A stretch of 64,000 nt of DNA from positions 39,700 to 103,699 of the forward strand of contig DASZRK010000076.1 of the NCBI GenBank assembly GCA_035549195.1, written 5' to 3'. Under the pieces are notes generated by a model that did not search any database, was not told the origin of the DNA, and worked only from the letters and a program-made list of their open reading frames with translations. This document shows positions 57,189-64,000 of the stretch, piece after piece; the first letter of the stretch is position 1; every line of letters starts with the position of its first letter. This DNA is from a bacterium. Its GTDB lineage: Bacteria > Oederibacteriota > Muellerivitia > Muellerivitales > Muellerivitaceae. The position numbers and the translations under genes were made by a program.

Positions 57189-58160
57189 TTACCGGAAAAA
57201 ACGGGCCGCTTCCTTGGCCCAATAGGTGATGATCCGGTCCGCTCCTGCCCGTTTGATGGCCAAAAGGCTCTCACCCATCGCGGTCTCCTCGGAAAGCCAG
57301 CCCATCTTGGCGGCGGCCTTGACCATGCTGTATTCACCGGATACGTGGTAAGCCCAGAGGGGCGCCCGGAAGCGGTCCTTGGCGCGGGCGATGATGTCGA
57401 GGGCGGTCAAGGCCGGTTTCACCATCACGGCATCCGCACCCTCTTGGATGTCCAATTCGATCTCCCTTAAGGCTTCCCGGGCATTGGCCGCGGACATCTG
57501 GTAGGTCCTGCGGTCCCCGAAGGAAGGCGTCGAATCGGCGGCGTCGCGGAAAGGTCCGTAGAAACAGGTGGCGAACTTGGCGGCATAGCTGAGGATGGGG
57601 GTTTGGGTGAATCCACCCCTGTCCAAACCCTGGCGGATGGCGGCCACCCGTCCGTCCATCATGTCGGAAGGGGCCACCATATCGGCCCCCGCCTCGGCGT
57701 GGGAAAGGGCGATCTTCTTGAGCAGCCCCAGGGTCTTGTCGTTGTCCACATCCCTGCCCGAAAGGATGCCGCAATGGCCATGGGAGGTGTATTCACAGGC
57801 GCAGACATCGGTCAGGACCGCCAGGTCCGGTGCCTCTTTTTTGAGGAGACGGACGGCCTTTTGAATGACGCCGTTCTTGGAATAGGCGGAAGTGGCCCGG
57901 TCGTCCTTGCGCTTAGGGATCCCAAAAAGAAGCACACCGGGGATGCCCACCTGGTGGGCGGAGAGGGCCTCCTTCACCAAGGACCGAAAGCCGTGACGTT
58001 CGATCCCCGGCATGGAACCGATGGGGTCGGACCCCTTGAGGTCCTCGGAAACGAAAAGGGGGAGGATGAAGTCCTTCGGGCCCAGGCGCGTCTCTTGGAA
58101 AAGACCGCGCAGGACATGGTTCTTCCGGAGGCGGCGCAGGCGGTGGGTGGGGAAACTCAT
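57189..58160 (-). CDS. hemB: Delta-aminolevulinic acid dehydratase (porphobilinogen synthase)
   Basis: A 323-residue enzyme joining two aminolevulinates into porphobilinogen. TDVCACEYTSHGHCG supplies the three zinc-binding cysteines, so this is the zinc-dependent type. Schiff-base lysines lie in FATCFYGPFR's neighbourhood and in VMVKPALTALDI. It is 70 bp behind cobA/hemD. Confidence 0.95.
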   Translation of the reverse strand: MSFPTHRLRRLRKNHVLRGLFQETRLGPKDFILPLFVSEDLKGSDPIGSMPGIERHGFRSLVKEALSAHQVGIPGVLLFGIPKRKDDRATSAYSKNGVIQKAVRLLKKEAPDLAVLTDVCACEYTSHGHCGILSGRDVDNDKTLGLLKKIALSHAEAGADMVAPSDMMDGRVAAIRQGLDRGGFTQTPILSYAAKFATCFYGPFRDAADSTPSFGDRRTYQMSAANAREALREIELDIQEGADAVMVKPALTALDIIARAKDRFRAPLWAYHVSGEYSMVKAAAKMGWLSEETAMGESLLAIKRAGADRIITYWAKEAARFFR

Positions 58161-58230
58161 GGGCTCTCTTTCGGGACGGTCACGGGATCTCGAGGCGACC
58201 TCAGTTTAAATTAAGCCATTTCCCAAGGCA

Positions 58231-59769
58231 TCACTTCTTATCCCTTTTTTTCGCCCATCGGCCGATGGCGTCCACCAGATGATCCAGCGTATAGACCTTG
58301 GGCTGGGCCACCACCCGTCCGCCCCATTGGCGCACGGTCGCCCCCGTGACCGGGCCGATGACCGCCGCCGGCACTTGGGCCAGCCAGCGTTCCCGCTCGG
58401 CCGGGGTAAAGGCGCCATAGAAGTGTTCGGCCGCCGAGGAGGAAGCGAAGGTCAAAAGATCCACCCCTCCCTCGTCCTTGAAAAGGCTCCGCAATCGCCG
58501 GACCGCTCCCGGCGGGACATGGTTCTCATAGAGAGGCAGCAGATCGCAAGGGACCCTTTGGGCCCGGAAGAAGCGTTGGAGCACATCCCGTCCCTCCTTC
58601 GCCCGGATGAAAAGGACCCTTTGGCCCCGAAGGTCCATCCGGCGGAAGGCATGGACGAGCCCTTCTTGTTTGAAGTCCTTGGGAACAAGGGATGGGACCA
58701 GCCCCGCAGCCCGGGCCGCCTTAGCGGTGGAAGGTCCCACGCAAGCGATTGAAACCGGCCGGAGGCGGGAAAGGGGAAAACCCAGTTGTTGGAAGGCCTC
58801 CTTCAAGAACTCGACCGCGGGCGCGCTGGAAAGAACGATCCAATCATAATCCAAGGCTCCTTCCAGAAGCCGTCGGTCGCGCGGGCCCAAAGGTAGGGGT
58901 CTCAGTTCGATGGTGGCGGCCTCCACCACTTCAGCCCCTTTTTCCTTGAGCATCTGGGTCAGGGGGCCTGCCTTCATCAGGTTCCGGGTCACTAGGACCC
59001 GCAATCCTTTGAGCGGACGATGGGCTTCCGGGTCCAACCATTTCGAGAGGGCGACCACCTTCCCCAGGACCAGGATGGCCGGCGCCTGGAGCTTGGCCCC
59101 GTGGACCTTGGCCGCGATATCGGAAAGGACCCCCCGCACGCTCTTCTGATGACGGGTCGTCCCTTTTTGCACCACCGCAGCTGGAGTCTTGGGGTCCATG
59201 CCGTGGGAAAGGAGCCGCCGGGAAACTTCCGGCAGGGTGTGAAGGCCCATCAAGAAGACCAGGGTTCCCCGGTCCCGGGCCAGGTGGGCCCAATCGATCT
59301 GGCTTCCAGGCTTGTCCCCCGTTTCATGCCCGGTGACCACGGTAAAGGACGCGTTCATGCCCCGGTGGCTCAAGGGGATACCTGCCGCCGTGGGAACGGC
59401 ATAGGACGAAGAGACCCCCGGGACCACCTCGAAAGGGATCTTGCGGGGAACGAGGGCCAACAGTTCTTCCCCACCCCGTCCGAAGACGAAGGGGTCACCG
59501 CCCTTGAGGCGGACGACTTTTTTCCCCTGGAGGGCATATTGGACCAGCTTGCGGTTGATCTGGGCTTGGTTGAGTGCGCCTTTCTTGCCCCGGCTCCCCC
59601 GAAAGATCCGGAGGGCTCCGGGCGGCGCATGCTCGAGGAGGTCCGGATGGACCAAGGCGTCATAGAGGACCACGTCCGCCTGGGAGAGGACCTCGCGGCC
59701 CCGCAGGGTCAAGAGGCCCGGATCGCCGGGACCGGCGCCCACCAGGAACACCCTTCCTTTCTTTACCAA
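58231..59769 (-). CDS. cobA-hemD: Fused uroporphyrinogen-III C-methyltransferase / uroporphyrinogen-III synthase
   Basis: A 512-residue bifunctional protein. Residues 1-245 form the SAM-dependent methylase that makes precorrin-2 (VGAGPGDPGLLTLRG at 11, LKGGDPFVFGRGGEE near 95, HRGMNASFTVVTGHE near 140). Residues about 255-505 are the HemD synthase that closes hydroxymethylbilane (LRVLVTRNLMKAGPL at its start, FASSSAAEHF near 450). The fusion directs part of the flux to sirohaem or cobalamin. Its start overlaps the end of hemC by 7 bases. Confidence 0.94.
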   Translation of the reverse strand: MVKKGRVFLVGAGPGDPGLLTLRGREVLSQADVVLYDALVHPDLLEHAPPGALRIFRGSRGKKGALNQAQINRKLVQYALQGKKVVRLKGGDPFVFGRGGEELLALVPRKIPFEVVPGVSSSYAVPTAAGIPLSHRGMNASFTVVTGHETGDKPGSQIDWAHLARDRGTLVFLMGLHTLPEVSRRLLSHGMDPKTPAAVVQKGTTRHQKSVRGVLSDIAAKVHGAKLQAPAILVLGKVVALSKWLDPEAHRPLKGLRVLVTRNLMKAGPLTQMLKEKGAEVVEAATIELRPLPLGPRDRRLLEGALDYDWIVLSSAPAVEFLKEAFQQLGFPLSRLRPVSIACVGPSTAKAARAAGLVPSLVPKDFKQEGLVHAFRRMDLRGQRVLFIRAKEGRDVLQRFFRAQRVPCDLLPLYENHVPPGAVRRLRSLFKDEGGVDLLTFASSSAAEHFYGAFTPAERERWLAQVPAAVIGPVTGATVRQWGGRVVAQPKVYTLDHLVDAIGRWAKKRDKK

Positions 59770-60701
59770 GAGGCCCTCCCGAAACCATTAAGGATCTCCT
59801 GCGCCCCATTGGCCAAAAGGTTCCGGGCCAATTCCGTCCCCAGACCCCGGGGATCTTTCGGGTCCCCCTTCCGCGACCCACGCATGACCTGCTCGCCGCT
59901 GGGTTGGGCCACGACCCCGGATAGGGTCAGGATACCGTCCTGTAAGGTCGCCAAGGCCCCGACCGGGATCCGGCACCCGCCCAAAAGGGTCTTAAGGAAA
60001 GCCCGTTCGGCTTCGGCACATGTCCGGGTGGGGACATCGTCCAGTTCGGTAATCTTCTCGGCCATTTCCTTGTCGCGCTCCAGAAGGGTGACCGCCAATA
60101 CGCCCTGGGCCGGGGCCGGAAGCATCCATTCCGGATCCAACCATTCGGTGGCCTCCGCCCCCCGCCCCAATCGTTTGAGACCCGCCCCCGCCAAAAGGAC
60201 GGCCTCCATTTCCCCTTGAGCCATCTTGCGAAGGCGGGTGTCCACATTCCCCCTCAAGGGGACCACTTGCAGGTCCCGGCGGGCCGCACGGACCTGGGCT
60301 TCCCGGCGCGGCGAACTGGTCCCGATCCGGGCCCCTGCGGCAAGCTCATGGAACCGCTTGCCGTCCCGGGAAACCAGAACGTCCCGCGGGTCCTCGCGTT
60401 TGAGGAAGGCGCCATAATGAATGCCGGCCGGCAACACCGTGGGTACATCTTTGAGGCTGTGGATGGCCATGGCCACCCGGCCTTCCAGAAGGGCCTCATC
60501 CAATTCCTTGGTGAAGACCCCTTGAGGCGGCTCGCCTTCCGGGCCCACCTCCGCTTCTTTGGCCGAAAGCCGGTCACCCAGGGTCTTGACAACCTCCAGG
60601 ACCACTTCATCCCTCGGGAACAATGGCGCGATCAGGTCGCGGACCATGCCCGCCTGGGCCAGGGCCAGTTCACTGCCTCGGGTACCGACCAGGATCCTCA
60701 C
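59763..60701 (-). CDS. hemC: Porphobilinogen deaminase (hydroxymethylbilane synthase)
   Basis: A 312-residue enzyme joining four porphobilinogens. The cofactor-binding cysteine is Cys243 in LLGGCRIPVGA, and the catalytic Asp lies in HSLKDVPT (Asp85). The start is the GTG at 60701, two bases after the hemA stop, with AGGGA upstream; this gives the normal N-terminus RILVGTRGSELALAQ. Confidence 0.95.
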   Translation of the reverse strand: MRILVGTRGSELALAQAGMVRDLIAPLFPRDEVVLEVVKTLGDRLSAKEAEVGPEGEPPQGVFTKELDEALLEGRVAMAIHSLKDVPTVLPAGIHYGAFLKREDPRDVLVSRDGKRFHELAAGARIGTSSPRREAQVRAARRDLQVVPLRGNVDTRLRKMAQGEMEAVLLAGAGLKRLGRGAEATEWLDPEWMLPAPAQGVLAVTLLERDKEMAEKITELDDVPTRTCAEAERAFLKTLLGGCRIPVGALATLQDGILTLSGVVAQPSGEQVMRGSRKGDPKDPRGLGTELARNLLANGAQEILNGFGRASW

Positions 60702-60702
60702 G

Positions 60703-61980
60703 CTATTCCCTGCCCTTGGACCGCAGAAAGACCTCTTCCAACATCCGCGCAAAACCATAGCGGTCGCTTGGGTCCTTGACCTGCTTGAGGTTCACCGATG
60801 GCTCATGCAGGAGGCGCTGGGTCAGGTCCCGGGAAAGACGCTCCAAAGATCGTCTTTCCTTTTCGGTCAATTGGGCGTTCTTGCGGAAAAAATCGTCCAA
60901 CTCGGCCTTGCGGATGGCTTCGAAATGCTCCCGGAGACGCACCACCACAGGCACCAATTCGAGGGACGAAAGCCATTGGGCCAGATCGGACACCTCTTCG
61001 CGGAGGATCACCTCGGCATCCTCGACCGCCTTCCGGCGTTGGGCCCGGTTCGATTCGGCGATACGGGACAGGTCGTCGATATTGTAGAGATAGACCGAAT
61101 CAAGCTTCCCCGCCTCCGGATCGATGTTGCGCGGCACTCCCAGATCGATCAGGAACAGGGGACGCCCCTTGCGGGCGCGCATGGCGCTTTCCACTGCTCC
61201 TTTTTGGAGCCAACCAGGCATGGTGGAAAGTGAGACCAACACGATATCGACATTCTCCAGGTGGCCCAGCGCACCCTCCAAGCCCAAGGCCTCCCCACCC
61301 AGGCGCGCCGCCAGGGCCTTGGCCTTGTCCAAGGTCCGGTTGCCGATGAAAAGATGCTCCATCCCTGCGTCCACCAGGTACTTGGCCGTCAATTCCCCCA
61401 TCTCGCCCGCTCCGACCAGCAGGGCCGATTTTTCCCTCAGGTCGGCGAAGATCTTGCGGGCCAGGTCCACCGAAACACTGGAAACATTGACGGGTGAACG
61501 GGCGATATCGGTCTGGGTCCTCACCCGCTTGGCCGCGGCAAAGGCCCGCTCAAATATCCCGTGGAAGGCCGAGCCGACGGTCCCCGCCTCCTGCGCGCCT
61601 TGGAAGGCCTCCTTGACCTGGCCCAAGATCTGGGCTTCCCCCACCACCATGGAATCCAGCGAGGCCGCCACCCGGAAAAGGTGCAGGAACCCCTCGGTCC
61701 CCTCGTGATGATAGAAGAACTTCTTGGCCTCGGCGGGCTTCAACTTATGGTAATGGGAAAGGGCTTCCCTTACCTCCTCCAGGCACCGCTCCGGATGGGG
61801 GGTGTTGAGATAGAACTCCACCCGGTTGCAGGTGGAAAGGAAGACCGTTTCAGGGGCATGGGGCCTCAAGCGGGCCAGGACCTCCGCCACCCCTTCGGGC
61901 GGAAGCGCATATTTCTCGCGCACCGAGATGGGCGCGGTCACATGGTTCAATCCGTAAGCGATGAACTTCGCAGGTTCCAT
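60703..61980 (-). CDS. hemA: Glutamyl-tRNA reductase
   Basis: A 425-residue NADPH enzyme reducing Glu-tRNA to glutamate-1-semialdehyde, the first C5-pathway step. The nucleophilic cysteine is Cys51 in STCNRVEFY; VGAGEMGEL marks the NADPH domain, and the C-terminal helix bundle dimerises. It is 12 bp behind hemX. In enterobacteria the N-terminus controls degradation by ClpAP/Lon; nothing here shows whether ClpC does so. Confidence 0.96.
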   Translation of the reverse strand: MEPAKFIAYGLNHVTAPISVREKYALPPEGVAEVLARLRPHAPETVFLSTCNRVEFYLNTPHPERCLEEVREALSHYHKLKPAEAKKFFYHHEGTEGFLHLFRVAASLDSMVVGEAQILGQVKEAFQGAQEAGTVGSAFHGIFERAFAAAKRVRTQTDIARSPVNVSSVSVDLARKIFADLREKSALLVGAGEMGELTAKYLVDAGMEHLFIGNRTLDKAKALAARLGGEALGLEGALGHLENVDIVLVSLSTMPGWLQKGAVESAMRARKGRPLFLIDLGVPRNIDPEAGKLDSVYLYNIDDLSRIAESNRAQRRKAVEDAEVILREEVSDLAQWLSSLELVPVVVRLREHFEAIRKAELDDFFRKNAQLTEKERRSLERLSRDLTQRLLHEPSVNLKQVKDPSDRYGFARMLEEVFLRSKGRE

Positions 61981-61992
61981 TGGATCGGGCCC

Positions 61993-62811
61993 CTAGAATC
62001 CGTGGGGGGCGTTCAAAAGGACCTTCACGCCCACGAAAGTGAAAAGCGCCAACAGATAGCCCGCCATGACCAACACCATGGAGCGGCGGCCCCGCATCCG
62101 GAGGCTCCAGCGAAGGATGAAGAAAAGACCATAAATGCCCAATACGAGAAAGGACCCCAGGATCTTGGGATCGCTCCAAGGCAACCGGTCCCAGACTTCA
62201 TAGGCTTCCCAAGTTCCCAAGGACAATCCGGCCAGCCAAAAGAGGAACCCCAAGCCGATGTAGAAAACGGTCAAACGGTCCAGGGCCTCCAAGGCCGGTA
62301 AAGGAAGGGTCAAGGCCCCTGGACGGTGTTGTTTCAGTTGCCCGTCCTGGACCCAGAAGGCCACCCCGACCCCGAAGCCCAAGGTGAAATGGGAGAACCC
62401 CAGGAAGGTCAGGAAAATATGGCTCGCCAATCGGTCGGTCATCAGGGCCTTGTCCATGAGCGGCATGGGGGGCAAACCGGTAATGAAGGCGAAAAGGGCC
62501 ATCAGGAAAAGGAAGGGTGAAAAGAGAGAGAGCAAGACCCCCACTGGGGTCTTCAGACGCCCCACCAAAAGGGCCGCCGTCAAGGAAAAGGACAAAGCGG
62601 AGAGGATACCGTCCAAGCTGACAAGGGGGGCCACCCCCTCCATCCAACCTTTTAAAAGCAGGAGCGTCCCTTGAAGGGCCAACCCGGCCATGAGCCAGCG
62701 GGCGGCGGTTCGGTCGGACTGGAGGTCCTGGTCCCGGTAGAACCGGAAGGAATACCAACATCCCACCCCATAAAGGACCACCGTCAGGAAAAGAAGGATG
62801 GGAATGGCCAT
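61993..62811 (-). CDS. hemX: HemX/CcsA-type cytochrome c assembly membrane protein
   Basis: A 272-residue protein with about eight membrane helices. The segments HIFLTFLGFSHFTLGFGVG and YEVWDRLPWSDPKILGSF follow the CcsA/HemX pattern, with histidines in helices that could hold haem. HemX in Bacillus lies in front of or behind hemA and affects its level; CcsA proteins hand haem to cytochrome c. It leads the haem operon and has the strong site AGGAGG before its ATG. No ccsB (resB) is present here. Confidence 0.88.
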   Translation of the reverse strand: MAIPILLFLTVVLYGVGCWYSFRFYRDQDLQSDRTAARWLMAGLALQGTLLLLKGWMEGVAPLVSLDGILSALSFSLTAALLVGRLKTPVGVLLSLFSPFLFLMALFAFITGLPPMPLMDKALMTDRLASHIFLTFLGFSHFTLGFGVGVAFWVQDGQLKQHRPGALTLPLPALEALDRLTVFYIGLGFLFWLAGLSLGTWEAYEVWDRLPWSDPKILGSFLVLGIYGLFFILRWSLRMRGRRSMVLVMAGYLLALFTFVGVKVLLNAPHGF

Positions 62812-62843
62812 GGGACCTCCTGGGGCCTAGGGATCGGACCCAC

Positions 62844-62872
62844 AATCTAATCCCTTTTTAACCGCGGGACAA
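62844..62872 (-). promoter_or_regulatory. Promoter of the haem operon
   Basis: On the minus strand TTGTCC (62872-62867) and TAGATT (62849-62844) are separated by exactly 17 bp. The start near 62837 gives a leader of 25 nt with AGGAGG. The promoter stands directly behind the nuoN terminator. Confidence 0.6.
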
Positions 62873-62891
62873 TGCGGCCTACGGGACCCGG

Positions 62892-62928
62892 AAAACAAAA
62901 AACCCCCGTGCCCCAAAGGGCCGGGGGT
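62892..62928 (-). terminator. Intrinsic terminator of the nuo operon
   Basis: On the minus strand ACCCCCGGCCC, a TTTG loop and GGGCACGGGGGT form a strong stem (one bulge), followed by TTTTTTGTTTT. It lies 13 bases behind the nuoN stop. Confidence 0.9.
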
Positions 62929-62941
62929 CCTTACCGATGGC

Positions 62942-64000
62942 TTAGAAAAGCGAGGTGGCGGCCCATTGGGCCAGGTCCATGATGGGCCGGGGCCAGAACC
63001 CCAAGGTGACCGTCGTCAGGATCGAGACCAAAAGGACGACACTTTCCAAGGGGGTCACGGGCACCGGCGATGGATCCTTCGGTTCGGAGACCAGTGCCTG
63101 CCGTGCCACTTGAAGATAGTAATAAAGCGAGATCACGCTGAAAACCATGCCCACCAAGGCCAGCCAGGTATAGCCCATATGAACAGCGGCGCCGAAAAGG
63201 TACCACTTCCCGGAGAACCCGGCAAAAGGCGGCACGCCGGCCAGAGAAAGCAGGCCCACCAAAAGGACCACCCCAATGAGGGGAGAACGCTTCCAGACGC
63301 CGGCCACATCCTCGATACGGTCACTTCCCGTTTTCGCATAAAGGATCGCGATGGCCAGGAAAACACCCATGTTGGCGAAGAGATAGACGAAGAGGTAGAA
63401 GAGGACGGCCGTAAGGCCCAAGTTCCCGCCCGCCAGGAAGCCGGTGGAAATATAGCCCGCCTGGGCGATGGAAGAATAGGCCATCAGGCGTTTCAAGCTC
63501 TGTTGTGGGATGGCTTCCAGGTTCCCCAGGATGATGCTCAAGACCGCCAGGACGGCGAAAAGGCCCTCCCAAACCGAAAGGGTCGATGAATTGGAAAGCC
63601 CCACCCAAAAGATACGGGTGAAGGCCGCGAAGCCCGCGGTCTTGGAGACCACCGAAAGGAAGGCGGTGACGGGAAGGGGTGCCCCCTCATAAACGTCGGG
63701 GGTCCACATGTGGAAGGGCGCCAGGGAGATCTTGAAGCTCAATCCCCCGATGACCAGGATGACCCCCAGTACCAACAAAGGGGTGGTCGGCTGGGCCGCC
63801 AGGGAGCGCGCCAAGTTGGCCAGGACCGTCGTTCCGGTCAAACCGTAAAGGTATGAAAAACCCAAGAGCATGGCCGCCGAAGAGAAGGCGCCGAGGAGCA
63901 GGTATTTCATCCCCGCCTCGTTGCTGGCTTTGTCCTTCTTGAGAAAGGAGGCCAAAAGGTAGCTGCTGACCGTCAAGGTCTCCAGGGAAACCCAAAGGGT
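62942..64000 (-). CDS. nuoN: NADH-quinone oxidoreductase subunit N (5' end outside window)
   Basis: The C-terminal 352 residues of an antiporter-like membrane subunit of complex I that pumps protons. The reading frame continues past the right edge (TLWVSLETLTVSSYLLASF is the first visible part), so roughly 120-130 residues are missing. The conserved lysine helix appears in KISLAPFHMWTPDVYEGAPLP and the proton-channel lysine in KRLMAYSSIAQAGY. It is the last nuo gene, as usual, with a terminator behind it. Confidence 0.95.
   Translation of the reverse strand, partial: TLWVSLETLTVSSYLLASFLKKDKASNEAGMKYLLLGAFSSAAMLLGFSYLYGLTGTTVLANLARSLAAQPTTPLLVLGVILVIGGLSFKISLAPFHMWTPDVYEGAPLPVTAFLSVVSKTAGFAAFTRIFWVGLSNSSTLSVWEGLFAVLAVLSIILGNLEAIPQQSLKRLMAYSSIAQAGYISTGFLAGGNLGLTAVLFYLFVYLFANMGVFLAIAILYAKTGSDRIEDVAGVWKRSPLIGVVLLVGLLSLAGVPPFAGFSGKWYLFGAAVHMGYTWLALVGMVFSVISLYYYLQVARQALVSEPKDPSPVPVTPLESVVLLVSILTTVTLGFWPRPIMDLAQWAATSLF

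Overview
The window comes from the chromosome of a GC-rich diderm bacterium. The outer membrane is shown by BamA, a TamB-type protein, a LolCD lipoprotein exporter and several lipoproteins. Features that are less typical of well-studied Proteobacteria are an McsA-McsB-ClpC arginine-phosphorylation/proteolysis set, a single LolC/E permease, a four-gene PurS-type purine operon, exported proteins with Pro-Thr linkers, and the C5 haem pathway fused as CobA-HemD. I cannot place it to phylum from sequence alone; a poorly cultured diderm lineage is the most economical guess. There is no phage, insertion sequence, CRISPR array or tRNA visible; the gene density is very high and the content is mostly core housekeeping with an envelope-rich accessory block in the middle.

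Layout. 0.2-3.4 kb: two cupredoxin-like lipoproteins (one without copper ligands), an SseB protein and a membrane diguanylate cyclase. 3.4-9.4 kb: purB-purS-purQ-purL-purF, translationally coupled by ATGA overlaps. 9.5-26.9 kb: one long minus-strand run with lysS, lolC, lolD, mcsA, mcsB, clpC, a giant tamB with an extra C-terminal FN3-like domain, bamA, surE and a NifU-type scaffold. 27.0-28.1 kb: prfB, whose intact reading requires the classical +1 programmed frameshift at CTT-TGA-C. 28.3-32.1 kb: pheT (without pheS), a small coiled-coil protein and a ZapA protein with a long coiled-coil tail.

32.1-47.9 kb is the accessory part: GAF-GGDEF cyclase, RluE-like pseudouridine synthase, DUF4153 membrane protein, a membrane-pseudopilin-like-thioredoxin fusion, DUF2939 protein, rhomboid protease, a secreted nuclease paired with a small membrane protein, a cNMP-binding protein, GIDE-domain and LemA proteins, a STAS protein, and a tandem of HtrA-like proteins of which one has lost two of the three catalytic residues. 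47.9-54.0 kb: glgP, then a 6S RNA gene followed by rarA, fthC and a YmdB-type phosphodiesterase. 54.0-55.8 kb: two TPR proteins. 55.9-62.8 kb: a haem/corrin operon hemX-hemA-hemC-cobA/hemD-hemB-hemL driven from a recognisable promoter, preceded by the terminator of nuoN, which runs off the right edge.

Two window-scale patterns stand out. All six convergent gene junctions are only 3-12 bp long, leaving no room for intrinsic terminators, whereas every divergent junction has a promoter-sized spacer. Three consecutive spacers around lysS/lolC/lolD carry short-period GAG/GAT-type repeats, two of them as inverted pairs. Also, the widely conserved neighbourhood pheT-zapA-6S-fthC-ymdB is present but split in two by about 19 kb.
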